64,000 nucleotides of DNA from Frankia canadensis (GCF_900197875.1 NZ_FZMO01000525.1:1-64000), one strand, 5' to 3'; counted from the stretch's first letter, positions 16,666 through 25,987 are shown. The notes: generated by a model from the sequence alone, not told the origin. Program-made: numbers and translations.

Positions 16666-18642
16666 TCAGCGCAGGGTGGAGGCGGTCCACGGCTCGCAGG
16701 TGTCCGCGCTGACCTGTCTGGTGTCCCACTTGCAGCCCCGCCAGCGAAGGGCGACGATCCCCGGCTGGGGGCCGGCGATGGAGTCCGACCGTTCGACCGG
16801 GGCGCAGTCGCCGGCGAGCGCGACCCGACCGGCGTGCGCGGCCCCCTGGGCATCCGTGTAGCGGTACTCGGCGTAGGTGCTCCAGTCGTCGTTGCAGAGG
16901 AGATCCTTGACCGTGAAGGAGTTGCGGCCCTTCGCGGGGTTCGCGGTTCCCGCGTTGAACCAGACCACACCTGCGTAGTTGCCGGCGGCGTGGTAGACGA
17001 TCTGGCTGGTCGTGCCGCCATTCGGATCGGGCTGCGGGGCCGGTTGCGGCGCCGGGGCGGGTTGCGGCGCCGGGGCGGTCGTAGGCTTGGTGCGCGGGCG
17101 CGGGGGAGAGGTTTGGGCACGCTGGTCCGGCCCGGAGCCCGCGGTGCCGCCCGCCGGGCCGCCGCCGCTACGGGCTGCCCCCGACGGTTCCGCGCTGCCA
17201 CCGGTCGGCCGGTCACCGGTGCCGGGTTGCGCCGGCGACGCATCGGTGAAGGGCGCAGTCGGTGCACCGGTGGCCGGATTCGTGCTCCCGGTCCGGTCGC
17301 CGCTCCCAGTCGGGTCGGCGGAGCCAGCCGGCTGCCGCGAGGTGGCTGCGAGGGTCGCGTGCGGTGCCGGCGCACCGTCGGTGGCCAGGGCTTCTCCGGA
17401 CCCGCCGCCCAGGCCGACCAGTAACACCGTCACGGCGAAAACGACCAGCAGGACCGCCGCCGCCACTGCGACCAGCACGGCCCGCCGGCGACGGCCCCGC
17501 CGGCTGTCAGGCTGGCCGCCCGCTTCCACCGGCGGACCCGCAGGGCCGTCTCCCGGCGCTGGCGGAGTCTCGCCCGGCGCCGCCACACTCGCGGCCGAGG
17601 GCTCCGCCGGCGGCTGCGCCTCCTCGACCTGCTCCGCTTTCTCCGCCTTCGCCTGCGGTGCTGCCTGGTCCGGCTTCGCCTGCGGTTCTCCCGGATCGGG
17701 CTTCGCCGGCGGTTCCGTCAGGTCTGGGGGTGGCGCCGATGCCACGGGGGCGGTCCGGGCGTCCGACAGGAACCCCGCGTCCTCGGCGAGCTGGCGGACG
17801 GCTGCTTCGGCACCGGACAGCCCGGCGATCTTCTCGCCGGCCAGTTCGCCGATCAGGTCGATCGCGCCCGGCCGCGCGTCGGGGTCCCGTGCCAGCGCGC
17901 GCCGCAGCAGCGGTTCGAGGTTCCTCGGCAGGTCACCGAGGTCGGGCTCGACGCTTAGCCGGCGCAGCGCCGACGCGATCGGCGTGTCCGTCTGCGGCCC
18001 GGCGAACAGCCGACGCCCCGTCGCAGCGAAGGTCACGCAGAGCCCCCAGGCGAACACGTCCGCGGGCGCGCCGACGCGCTCGCCGAGAAGCTGCTCGGGC
18101 GCCATCCAGGCCACTGTTCCGAGGATCTCACCGGTGCGGGTGTAGGCCGTCTCGTCCAGCGCCCGGGCGATGCCGAAGTCGATGACCTTCAGACCGTCCC
18201 AGGCGAGCAGGATGTTCGCCGGTTTCAGGTCACGGTGGACGAGCTCGACCTCGTGGACGGCGGCGAGCGCACTCGCGAGGCCCGCGGCGAAGGCGACCAG
18301 CCGAGGGCCGCTGAGGCAGCCCCGTTCCGCGATGGCCCGGGCGAGGCTGACGCCGTCGACGTACTCGATGGCCATCCACGGCCGGTCGGCGTCGAGGTCG
18401 GCCGCGAGCACCTCGGCCACGTACCGGCCGCGCACCCGACGGGCGGCGGCGATCTCCCGACGAAAGCGTTCCCGGAAGTCCGCATCCGCGGCCAGGTCGG
18501 GTCGGATGATCTTGATGGCTGCCGGCCGGTCGTCCGTGCCGAAGGCGAGATAGACGGCACCCATGCCGCCGGCGCCGAGCCGCCCGTGTAGCCGGTACGT
18601 GCCGACCGCCCGCGGATCGCCCTCTGCCAGCGGCGCCAGCAC
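16666..18642 (-). CDS. Ser/Thr protein kinase, membrane-anchored, with extracellular domain
   Basis: A 658-residue protein from GTG 18642 with GGGAGG upstream. The kinase domain covers ~15-270: LGAGGMGAVYLA (P-loop), AIKII (Lys), VHRDLKPANILL (~135), VIDFGIA (~154) and MAPEQ (~180). A long acidic/Pro linker precedes one membrane segment (~384-410). Outside is a Ser/Thr/Pro-rich stalk, then a ~120-residue C-terminal domain with three Cys (CNDDWS, GDCAPV, CKWDT...CEPW), probably disulphide-bonded. The design is that of an actinobacterial PknB-like sensor kinase but without PASTA repeats; the ligand is unknown. Confidence 0.9.
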   Translation of the reverse strand: MLAPLAEGDPRAVGTYRLHGRLGAGGMGAVYLAFGTDDRPAAIKIIRPDLAADADFRERFRREIAAARRVRGRYVAEVLAADLDADRPWMAIEYVDGVSLARAIAERGCLSGPRLVAFAAGLASALAAVHEVELVHRDLKPANILLAWDGLKVIDFGIARALDETAYTRTGEILGTVAWMAPEQLLGERVGAPADVFAWGLCVTFAATGRRLFAGPQTDTPIASALRRLSVEPDLGDLPRNLEPLLRRALARDPDARPGAIDLIGELAGEKIAGLSGAEAAVRQLAEDAGFLSDARTAPVASAPPPDLTEPPAKPDPGEPQAKPDQAAPQAKAEKAEQVEEAQPPAEPSAASVAAPGETPPAPGDGPAGPPVEAGGQPDSRRGRRRRAVLVAVAAAVLLVVFAVTVLLVGLGGGSGEALATDGAPAPHATLAATSRQPAGSADPTGSGDRTGSTNPATGAPTAPFTDASPAQPGTGDRPTGGSAEPSGAARSGGGPAGGTAGSGPDQRAQTSPPRPRTKPTTAPAPQPAPAPQPAPQPDPNGGTTSQIVYHAAGNYAGVVWFNAGTANPAKGRNSFTVKDLLCNDDWSTYAEYRYTDAQGAAHAGRVALAGDCAPVERSDSIAGPQPGIVALRWRGCKWDTRQVSADTCEPWTASTLR

Positions 18643-18833
18643 GTCCCCCGCCTCCCGTCGAACTGTGGTGCCTCAGGTCATGATCCCACGATCCGGTCGT
18701 TCACGGTATCGACTCTGCCACCCAGTGCGCAGGACCAGCCCTACCTCGCGGCGCCGGTGCTGGTGCCGGAATGCTGACGGGTCGATCAACCCGTCGCGGG
18801 CAGCGGCGACGCGGCGCTTCCAGGCCGGCGTGG

Positions 18834-18960
18834 GTGGAGACGATCGCCACGGGCCGGATGTGGGGGCGCCTGCCCGAGCCGTGACGTGATCGGCACGCCG
18901 GACGCGAAGGATCGGAAGGCCTTGCTGGGAGCTGGGCGCGACCGTGGCCGCGAGGCCCGT
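18834..18960 (+). pseudogene. flavodoxin-like gene 3'-end remnant (copy A)
   Basis: Similarity to the intact gene at 31470-31922 begins at GTGGAGACGATCGCCACGGG and continues through VIGTPDAKDRKA to a degenerate end. Compared with the intact copy it has small deletions and a frameshift. It has the same orientation as all other copies and lies directly upstream of the Fic gene. Confidence 0.65.
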
Positions 18961-19043
18961 GTCTGGCATCGAGTGTCCGACTCCGGCTCCGGCTCCGGCT
19001 CTGCGACGAGGCGACGAGGCGACGAGGCGCGTAGCATTGTCGC

Positions 19044-20189
19044 ATGCTGTTTCGAGTGCCGGAGGTCGACACGGCCGACGAGCGGGTGCTGACCGAACTC
19101 GACCAATTCCGTGGAGAGCTGCGCCACCAGGTCGCCGAACCGCGGCGGTGGCTGGGGCAGCTGCGGCGCAGCCTGATCGCGGGCGCGATCAGGGGGTCGA
19201 ACACGATCGAGGGCTACACCGTCGACGTGGCGGATGCCGAGGCGGTCGCGGCCGGCGAGGAGATGCCGACGGCACACGACGCGCATACCCGTGCCGCGGT
19301 CACCGGTTATGCGGACGCGTTGACCTATGTACTTCAGGCCGCCCGATTCGAGGTTTTCGGATTTCACCCGATGCTGCTGTCAGCACTGCACTTCATGATG
19401 CTTCGCGGGGATCTCGACCGGTCACCGGGCCGGTACCGGCTTGGGTCGATCTGGGTGTCCGGCGCGCCCGACAATCCACCGGTCTACACCGGGCCCGACG
19501 CCGAGCGCGTGCCCGAGCTCATGGACGAGTTGTGCGGCTGGCTCCAAGGCGGTGACCTGGATGCCCCCGTCGTCGTCCGGGCCGCCATGGCACATCTGAA
19601 CCTTGTCAGCATCCATCCCTGGCGTGACGGGAACGGACGGATGGCTCGCTGCCTGCACACCCTGGTGCTCGCCCGGCATCTCATCCTCGCGCCGGAGTTC
19701 TCCAGCATCGAGGAGTGGCTCGGATCGTCCCCCCACAACACCGCCATGTACTACGCCGCGCTGGGCGAGGCCCAGGGTGGAAGCTTCCAGCCAGAACGCG
19801 ACGCGCACGGCTGGCTGCGCTTCTGCCTGCGTGCCCACCACCTGCAGGCCCAGCTGGTCCAGCGCCGCCTCGACATCGCGGCCGAAGTCTGGCAAGCGGT
19901 GGCTGACCAGGCCGCGGCAGCCGGGCTCGGCGAGCGCACCATCGCCGCCCTGTACGCGGCGACCCGGCCGGAGGGGGTGCGTCGCACCACGTACATGCGC
20001 GACGAGGGCCTGACCCGCGACCAGGCGATCCGCGACCTGCAGGGACTCAAGGCCGCCGGCCTGATCGAGGAGGTCGGCCACGGCCGCACTCAGCGCTACC
20101 TCGCCGCGGGCCCCACCGCCCAAGCCGCACGCTCCGTCCGCGCCGCCCTCGCCGCCCAGCCCCTCCGCGACCCTTACGGCACCGCCTGA
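19044..20189 (+). CDS. Fic family protein (AMPylase-type)
   Basis: A 381-residue protein from ATG 19044. The Fic core motif is HPWRDGNGRMAR (~191-202), matching HxFx(D/E)GNGRxxR with Trp for Phe; the catalytic His and the anion-binding GNGR are intact. The segment SNTIEG at ~52-57 matches the autoinhibitory (S/T)xxxE(G/N) helix, here N-terminal to the core as in class II Fic proteins. Residues ~290-365 look like a winged helix (TYMRDEGLTRDQAIRDLQGL). Such proteins transfer AMP to target hydroxyls and are self-inhibited by the Glu. It stands alone, just after remnant copy A. Confidence 0.9.
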   Translation: MLFRVPEVDTADERVLTELDQFRGELRHQVAEPRRWLGQLRRSLIAGAIRGSNTIEGYTVDVADAEAVAAGEEMPTAHDAHTRAAVTGYADALTYVLQAARFEVFGFHPMLLSALHFMMLRGDLDRSPGRYRLGSIWVSGAPDNPPVYTGPDAERVPELMDELCGWLQGGDLDAPVVVRAAMAHLNLVSIHPWRDGNGRMARCLHTLVLARHLILAPEFSSIEEWLGSSPHNTAMYYAALGEAQGGSFQPERDAHGWLRFCLRAHHLQAQLVQRRLDIAAEVWQAVADQAAAAGLGERTIAALYAATRPEGVRRTTYMRDEGLTRDQAIRDLQGLKAAGLIEEVGHGRTQRYLAAGPTAQAARSVRAALAAQPLRDPYGTA

Positions 20190-20423
20190 CACGCCCGGAA
20201 CCGACCGCGCCACAGACGGGTCTCGCCGACAGCGGCACCGAACCCGCCTCGCCGAACGCCGAGTCGCGGACCCCGGGGCCGAAGACGTCGCTGGCCCGAA
20301 CCGCCGCGGCGCGGACCCGGCCGGACCGGTGGGCGTCGAGCAGCTCGGCCCACATGGTGGCGCGCACCGCGCCCCTCCGGGTGGTCGTCTCAACCGGGCC
20401 GGGGCTTTGTTTCCCCTTACCCG
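20190..20423. other. intergenic stretch after the Fic gene, no gene seen
   Basis: Open frames on the minus strand here lack recognisable content. GC content falls sharply after about 20400, at the start of the regulated promoter region. Confidence 0.4.
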
Positions 20424-20453
20424 TTGACCTACCTGAACGTGCATACCTACAAT
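20424..20453 (+). promoter_or_regulatory. sigma-70-type promoter of the FAD oxidase/amidohydrolase operon
   Basis: TTGACC (20424-20429) and TACAAT (20448-20453) are spaced 18 bases apart in a local AT-rich window. The predicted transcript start, about 20460, falls directly at the palindromic operator. Confidence 0.65.
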
Positions 20454-20460
20454 TTCCTTG

Positions 20461-20484
20461 GCCAATGTAACTAGTTACATTGGC
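20461..20484. promoter_or_regulatory. 24-bp perfect palindrome, probable LacI-family operator
   Basis: The central part is TGTAACTAGTTACA, flanked by GCCAA and TTGGC, and every base pairs over 24 positions. TGTAAC/GTTACA half-sites are typical of LacI-family operators. It begins within ten bases of the -10 box, where a bound repressor would block transcription. The LacI-type gene at 23187 ends the same operon and is the obvious candidate to bind it. Confidence 0.7.
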
Positions 20485-20666
20485 GGTAAGACTTGGCTGC
20501 GTCGCAGGTTGCATCGCTGTCACCGATCCGGGCGAGCCGTGCGTTCGGCCGTCGGCCATGGGTTCCCGTCCTCGCTGGGTGCGTGGACCAGACGTTGCCG
20601 GCCCCCGCCCCCGCCGGTTGTCCCTCTCCTCCGCTCACCCGAATGGCCGAGGAAGAAAGGATCAGC

Positions 20667-21806
20667 ATGATCCCGAAAGTGGTCGTCATCGGTGCGGGCG
20701 TCTACGGTGCGGCGGTGACGGCCTCGCTGACGCGGCGAGGCGCCAGCGTCGTTCTCGTGGACGCTGGTGCACCGGCGGGTGGTACCTCCGGTTCGACGTT
20801 CTCGTGGACCAACTCCTCCACCAAGCACCCGCGCTCCTATCATGATCTCGGCGTCGCGGGGATGGAAGCCCACCGGCGACTGGCGGCGCGGGTGCCCGGC
20901 AGCGACTGGTACCACGAGGGCGGCAACCTCCAGTGGGCCGACGACGACGACGAGCGCGCGCGCCTGCGGAGGAAGGTCGGCGGTGTCCTCGACTACGGAT
21001 ACGAGGCGCGCTGGCTGAGCCGGGCCGAGGTACTGCGTCTCGAGCCGGACATCGCCCCCGGAGAACTTCCCGCGGACGGGATCGCCTACTTTCCGCGCGA
21101 GGGGTGGATCGAGCCGGCCCGCCTGATCGGCTACCTGCTCTCCAGCGCGGTATCCCGAGGGGCCGAGCTGGTGGCTGGCGATGCGGTCATCGGCATGGTC
21201 ACCACGGCCGCAACGGTGCGTGCGGTCCGACTCGCCTCGGGACGGCAGCTCTCCGCGGACGCCGTCGTGAACTGCGCGGGGCCGCGAGCCGGCGCGATCG
21301 CCGGCCTGGCCGGCCTGGCCCTGCCGATGCGCAACACCCGTGGCGTGCTCGTCCACACGTCCCCGGTCGCGGTTTCGGTGTCCCGGGTCGTGCACGCGCC
21401 GCGCGTCCATCTCCGTCCGGATGGGGGCGGACGGCTGCTGCTGCACACCCACGAGATCGACGGCGCCGTGCGTGTGTCGGGCGCTGGAGAGATCAGTGTC
21501 GACCCGTCAGCGGTCGAGACCATCCTGGCGGCGGGCCGCGCGCTCTACCCGGGGACCCGGGCCGCGACGGTGGAAAGCATCCGTGTCGGTGAACGGCCCA
21601 TTCCCGGGGACGGCCTCCCGGTACTGGGACGCGTGGTCGAACTACCCAACTTCCACTTCGCCGTCTCGCACAGCGGTGCGACCCTGAGCGTCCACGCGGG
21701 TGACCTGGTCGCCGCCGAGGTGCTTGGGGAGGACCGGGACGATGCCCTGGCCGCGTTCCGGTTCGAGCGGTTCCGCCCGGCGAGCCGACAGGGGGAGCAA
21801 CGGTGA
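20667..21806 (+). CDS. FAD-dependent oxidoreductase (DAO/glycine oxidase-like)
   Basis: ATG 20667 follows a GAAAGGA site, giving 379 residues. The N-terminal dinucleotide motif is VVVIGAGVYGAAVTASL with VLVDAG at the end of the second strand. TSGSTFSWTNSS and the C-terminal region (GERPIPGDGLPVLGRV, FAVSHSGATLS) match the DadA/glycine oxidase-type DAO family, which oxidises amines or D-amino acids to imino compounds with FAD. It is first in an operon with an amidohydrolase and a LacI regulator, after a ~200-base leader. With the next gene it suggests catabolism of an N-acylated or cyclic amine. Confidence 0.85.
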   Translation: MIPKVVVIGAGVYGAAVTASLTRRGASVVLVDAGAPAGGTSGSTFSWTNSSTKHPRSYHDLGVAGMEAHRRLAARVPGSDWYHEGGNLQWADDDDERARLRRKVGGVLDYGYEARWLSRAEVLRLEPDIAPGELPADGIAYFPREGWIEPARLIGYLLSSAVSRGAELVAGDAVIGMVTTAATVRAVRLASGRQLSADAVVNCAGPRAGAIAGLAGLALPMRNTRGVLVHTSPVAVSVSRVVHAPRVHLRPDGGGRLLLHTHEIDGAVRVSGAGEISVDPSAVETILAAGRALYPGTRAATVESIRVGERPIPGDGLPVLGRVVELPNFHFAVSHSGATLSVHAGDLVAAEVLGEDRDDALAAFRFERFRPASRQGEQR

Positions 21807-23155
21807 GCACAGTCGTCCTGCACGGCGGCGATCTGGTGGATGGCCGGGGCGGAGACACACGACGTCGCGTTGACATCATCGTTGAGGGAGACGCCGTCCG
21901 CGAGATCATTCCCTCGCGTCCCACCGAGGCTTACGGCACCGCCGACGAGATCGTCGACGGTGCCGGAATGCTGGTGATTCCCGGTCTCATCAACAACCAC
22001 ACCCACGGCACCGCGTACGGACCGCTGTTCCCCAGCGGGCATGTGGCCCTGCCACGCGAGCAGGTGCTGGCCAATCTCGACCGACACCTGCTGGAGGGGA
22101 CGACGACGGTGCTCTGCGTGGACGGCTTCGTCACCGCGGCGGATCTCGCCAGCACCGACGAAGCGCACCCGGTCAACATCGGGCTGGCCTCCTGCAACAC
22201 CCCGGCATGTCTGAGGGCGGCGACAGTCGCGGACGGCAGCGGTCTCACTGAGGCGAACCAGAGGTTCACCGCGCGTCGGGCCGTCGGCGCCGGTGCGGTC
22301 GCGCTCGGCGAGATCGGGGCAGGGCACACCCTCGGCGGGGGCGGGGCGAGTTACCTGTACATCCCAGCCGAGGTCGAGAGACGCACCGGAGTGACGATCA
22401 CTGCGCGGCAGGCGAACGGGCTGAAGATCGCGGTGCTGGGTCGGCACATCGCGTCGTCAGCGTTCGACCGGGACGCCGTCGAGCAGGCACTCGCGGCCGC
22501 GGGCCTGACCGGCAGGCTGTCGGTGGCGGAGGTGCGCGAACTCGTCTCATCCATTGGGCTGCCCGCGTTCGACGTCGCTCTGCGCGGGCTCGCCGAGGCG
22601 GCCGAGCAGGCCCGCGCGCTGGGTGTCCCGGTCCTGGTGCACAACGCGGCCGCCTCGATGACCCAGGTCGCCGCCATCGCGAGGACGGACGTGACCCTGA
22701 TCGCCGGGCATTCCAACCATTCGAGCTTTGAGCTCCGCGAGGCTCTGGTCCACGCCGAACGACTCAAGGAGGCGGGCGCGATCGTGGATGTCTCCACGCT
22801 CGACACGTTCGGCGCCCGCCGCCTCACGACAGGCCCGGAGCTGCTCTACGCGCTGCTCTGCGCAGGACTGGTCGACACGATCTCCACCGACTACGCGGGT
22901 GGACACCACGACCCGATCCTGCTGGCGATCGACCAGTCCGTCCGCGCGGGTGCCGTGAGTCTCCCGGCCGCGATCGCGATGGCGACCGCCAACGTCGCCG
23001 ACGCCATCGAGGGTCTGGCTCCTCGGCGTGGCCGTGTCGTGCCGGGAGCGATCGCCGACCTGGTGGTGACGGATCCCGCGCGGCTGCACTCGGTAGATAC
23101 GGTCATGATCGGCGGCGAGGTCGTTGTCCGAGCCGGCCGGCGCGTCACGCGCTGA
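21803..23155 (+). CDS. amidohydrolase superfamily protein (D-aminoacylase/dihydroorotase-like)
   Basis: GTG 21803 overlaps the previous stop as GTGA, indicating translational coupling. The 450-residue protein has the amidohydrolase layout: an N-terminal beta-sandwich (GDLVDGRGGDTRRRVDIIVEGD), the metal-binding HTH within GLINNHTHG (~52-60), further His residues (LVHNAAAS, AGHSNHSS), a late Asp (STDYAGGHHD) and a C-terminal strand closing the sandwich (GAIADLVVTDPARLHS). These enzymes hydrolyse amide or cyclic amide bonds. The substrate is unknown; pairing with an FAD amine oxidase suggests sequential deacylation and oxidation. Confidence 0.82.
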   Translation: MSTVVLHGGDLVDGRGGDTRRRVDIIVEGDAVREIIPSRPTEAYGTADEIVDGAGMLVIPGLINNHTHGTAYGPLFPSGHVALPREQVLANLDRHLLEGTTTVLCVDGFVTAADLASTDEAHPVNIGLASCNTPACLRAATVADGSGLTEANQRFTARRAVGAGAVALGEIGAGHTLGGGGASYLYIPAEVERRTGVTITARQANGLKIAVLGRHIASSAFDRDAVEQALAAAGLTGRLSVAEVRELVSSIGLPAFDVALRGLAEAAEQARALGVPVLVHNAAASMTQVAAIARTDVTLIAGHSNHSSFELREALVHAERLKEAGAIVDVSTLDTFGARRLTTGPELLYALLCAGLVDTISTDYAGGHHDPILLAIDQSVRAGAVSLPAAIAMATANVADAIEGLAPRRGRVVPGAIADLVVTDPARLHSVDTVMIGGEVVVRAGRRVTR

Positions 23156-23186
23156 CCAGCGGCCCCCCGAAACCGGCGGAGGAACC

Positions 23187-24194
23187 ATGGCGAAGCGGGT
23201 CACCATCGGCGACGTCGCCGCGCGCGCCGGCGTGTCCACCGCCACAGTCTCCCGCGTCCTCAACGGCGGAGTCGCCACGGAGGCGACGGCCACCAGAGTG
23301 TGGGATGCGGTCACCCGTCTCGAATACACCCCCAACGCGTTGACCAGGGGCATCTTCGCCGGCCGCTCCAACGCACTCGGCGTTGTCATCCGTGACCTGA
23401 GCAGCCCCTTCTATCTCGGCCTCCTGCGCGGCATCGACGACGTGGCCGCCGCCAATGACAGCCTCGTCATGGTCGCCAACACCTTCCGGAACGTCGATCA
23501 CGAGGTCGACCTCGTTCGGATGATGGACGAGCATCGGGTGCGCGGGCTTGTCACGACGACCGACGAGAGGACCGACAGCCGCACCCGACACATGGCCGAG
23601 AACGGTACGCCCTGTGTGATCGTGGCGCGCACCGCGCAGGATCCGCCGTCCGGTCTGCACTCGGTCAGTCTGGATCACGTCGGGGCCGGTCGTCTGATGG
23701 CCATGCACCTGATCGAGTGCGGGCGGTCGTCCATCGGTGTCGTCACCTCCGGGGGCCGCCCGTCCCAGATCGAGCGCGTCGCGGGGCTGCGGCAGGCTTT
23801 CACGCAACGAGGTCGGTCCCTGGCCGAGGAGGCGGTGACCGTCGCGACCACGGAGGAGGAGGTCGACCGGGCCGTCGGCACTCTCCTCGCGCGCGCGGAC
23901 GATCGACGCAGGCCGCTGGACGCGCTCGCCTGCACGGCCGGCCGCCTGACCGTCGCCGTCCATACGGCCCTGACCGCGCGAGGGATCACTATCCCCGACG
24001 ACATCGCCTTCCTGACGATGGATGACTTCTCCTGGGCCCCCGCGCTCGGCATCAGCGTGATCACTCAGCCCTCCTACCAGATGGGCCGACGGGCAGCCGA
24101 ACTCGTCGTGGACCCCCCCGCCGAGCCGGTCAGCATCGTCTTCGAACCCGCACTGGTCGCCCGCAGATCCTGCGGCGAACGAGCCAACGTGTGA
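23187..24194 (+). CDS. LacI-family transcriptional regulator
   Basis: ATG 23187 follows GGCGGAGGAA. The 335-residue protein opens with the LacI helix-turn-helix VTIGDVAARAGVSTATVSRV (residues 5-24), then the hinge helix (YTPNALTRGIF) and a periplasmic-binding-like sensor domain (LGVVIRDLSSPFYLGLLRGI). It is the last gene of the oxidase/amidohydrolase operon, so it would autoregulate through the operator at 20461-20484. The inducer is probably the substrate of this pathway. Confidence 0.9.
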   Translation: MAKRVTIGDVAARAGVSTATVSRVLNGGVATEATATRVWDAVTRLEYTPNALTRGIFAGRSNALGVVIRDLSSPFYLGLLRGIDDVAAANDSLVMVANTFRNVDHEVDLVRMMDEHRVRGLVTTTDERTDSRTRHMAENGTPCVIVARTAQDPPSGLHSVSLDHVGAGRLMAMHLIECGRSSIGVVTSGGRPSQIERVAGLRQAFTQRGRSLAEEAVTVATTEEEVDRAVGTLLARADDRRRPLDALACTAGRLTVAVHTALTARGITIPDDIAFLTMDDFSWAPALGISVITQPSYQMGRRAAELVVDPPAEPVSIVFEPALVARRSCGERANV

Positions 24195-24361
24195 CCCGCA
24201 CGAGAAGCCCTGGCCTACACCTGAGGTGGAAACGTCTGGCTGCGTGAACACCTCACGGGGCGGGAACAGACCCCGGCGAACGCGGCGTGTCAGCGCCGCG
24301 CTCGCCGGGTGGTGAACGGTCCCGCGGCCCCGGTCGATGCGCGTGCGGTGGCGGGCTCCGG

Positions 24362-25987
24362 TCAGCGCGTGTCGGCCGGCCGGTAGCCTGCGATGATCTT
24401 CGAGAAGTCGAACGAGTTCTGTTCGACATACGTGCACTTCGCCAGGTCGTTGCCGTTGAAATCACTGCACTCCGGCAGGAGACCCTGGTTGCGGTCGCGG
24501 GTCGCGTCCCAGCCGGAGAGCGCGCCGAGGTTGTGCTCCCGGGCGAAATCGGCCAGCTGGCGCATGTTCTCCAGCGTGAAGACCTTGCCGTTGATATGCC
24601 GGCCGAACATCGGGCAGGCCCCGATGCGCCGCCAGACCTTCTGGTCGTTCCACGCCGGCCAGGCGGCGGCGATCTGGGTGAACATGCCGTTCAGCGCGAT
24701 GACGCAGCACTGGTAGGCGTCCGGGGGCGAGGTCTGCCCGAACTCCATCAGCATTCCGGTGATCAGCGACGGCTGGACGCCGGCACCGGCGAGCAGGTGC
24801 AACAGTCGCACCCCGCCGTCGTTGAAGCCCTCCAGGGAGCCGGGGGCACCGTCGGCGGGCAGCGTGTAGGAGATCTTCAGGCCGGGACGGGACTGCACCA
24901 CCTGGGAGATCGCGGCGACGTGTCGCTCCAGGCCCGGCGTGTTGTGAATGAAGGCGCCCTCGAAGTCGAAGTCGATGTGGCTGACCTGGTAGTTCGAAAG
25001 GATGGCCTCGTAGGTCGCGACGATCCTGGAAATGTTGGTCTCGACCTCCTCCAGGGGTACGTTGGAGGCTCCTCCGAAGGAAAGGACAACGGTTCCCCCC
25101 TGCGCCCTGAACGCGGCGAAGTCCTCCTTTCCGAAGGCGCTTGTCGTGGCATCTCCATAGTCCTTGTAGCCGCCCCAGTAGACTTTTCTGTCCCCGCCGG
25201 GCTGGGCGACGAGGAAGCCGGTGAAGAAGCTGTCGACTCCGGAGTCGCGGCCGTACTCGGAGACCTTCGGGTTGGGCCACGCGGTGTAGTCGACGAAGGG
25301 TGCCCGGGGCGCGTCCCAGGTTCCTCCGTCCGGCAGCGGCTGGGTGGTGGAGGCGCTGACCTCGTCGGACCGTTCGGACACGTTGCCGGAGATGTCGATC
25401 GCCCGCACCGACAGCAGATACTCGGTGGAGGCGCTCAGGCCGGACACCCTGCCCTCGGGGCCCGGCACCGTGACGCTGCGGGGTTCGCCCGCCGCGGTCC
25501 GGTAGAAGATCTCGTAGCGGGCCACGGCGATGTTGTCGGAGGACGGCTCCCAGACCAGGTGCAGGCTGTGCGGCGCCCAGGCGTCGGCGCGCAGCTTCTC
25601 GGGAACGGTCGGCGGTTCGTCGTCCACGGGCGGATTCGCGTCCTGCCCGTTGACGGTGAACCGCTCCGGCAACAGGGCCGGATCGGACCCGGCGCCGGAG
25701 CCACCGTTCTGCACGGACAGGACGAATTCCTGGGACATCCGGGCCCGGATGACTTTCCGCTCGGCCACAAGACGTCCGGTGACGCTGGTCACCGGATGGT
25801 TGGCGGGGCTCCAGACGAGGCCGTAGTTGTTGAGGATCTGCAGCGGCTGTGGCAGGAAAAGAGCGATCTCCGGATCGACCACGTCCTCGTCGGTGTAGTT
25901 GGTGACGACGACCCGAAAGTTTGCCCAGTATTCGTTCCCGCCGAGCCATTCTGCGGCGGCGATGACCAGGTTGGGAGAATCTGTCAC
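24362..25987 (-). CDS. GH18 chitinase-like protein with fibronectin III domain
   Basis: A 541-residue protein from GTG 25987; an in-frame stop lies upstream, so no longer form exists. Residues ~1-105 look like a beta-sandwich carbohydrate-binding module, ~120-210 form a fibronectin III domain (PTVPEKLRADAWAPHSLHLV), and ~225-530 form a GH18 barrel with the catalytic DxDxE as HIDFDFEGAF. GH18 enzymes cleave chitin or related N-acetylglucosamine polymers with Glu as acid. Unusually there is no signal peptide although such enzymes are normally secreted; export by another route or cytosolic use is possible. Confidence 0.82.
   Translation of the reverse strand: MTDSPNLVIAAAEWLGGNEYWANFRVVVTNYTDEDVVDPEIALFLPQPLQILNNYGLVWSPANHPVTSVTGRLVAERKVIRARMSQEFVLSVQNGGSGAGSDPALLPERFTVNGQDANPPVDDEPPTVPEKLRADAWAPHSLHLVWEPSSDNIAVARYEIFYRTAAGEPRSVTVPGPEGRVSGLSASTEYLLSVRAIDISGNVSERSDEVSASTTQPLPDGGTWDAPRAPFVDYTAWPNPKVSEYGRDSGVDSFFTGFLVAQPGGDRKVYWGGYKDYGDATTSAFGKEDFAAFRAQGGTVVLSFGGASNVPLEEVETNISRIVATYEAILSNYQVSHIDFDFEGAFIHNTPGLERHVAAISQVVQSRPGLKISYTLPADGAPGSLEGFNDGGVRLLHLLAGAGVQPSLITGMLMEFGQTSPPDAYQCCVIALNGMFTQIAAAWPAWNDQKVWRRIGACPMFGRHINGKVFTLENMRQLADFAREHNLGALSGWDATRDRNQGLLPECSDFNGNDLAKCTYVEQNSFDFSKIIAGYRPADTR

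Noticed and set aside
16391-17375. An apparent ~330-residue N-terminal extension of the radical SAM frame
   Set aside because: It is translated from the antisense of an aldo/keto reductase end and of the kinase gene; no radical SAM motif occurs in it.
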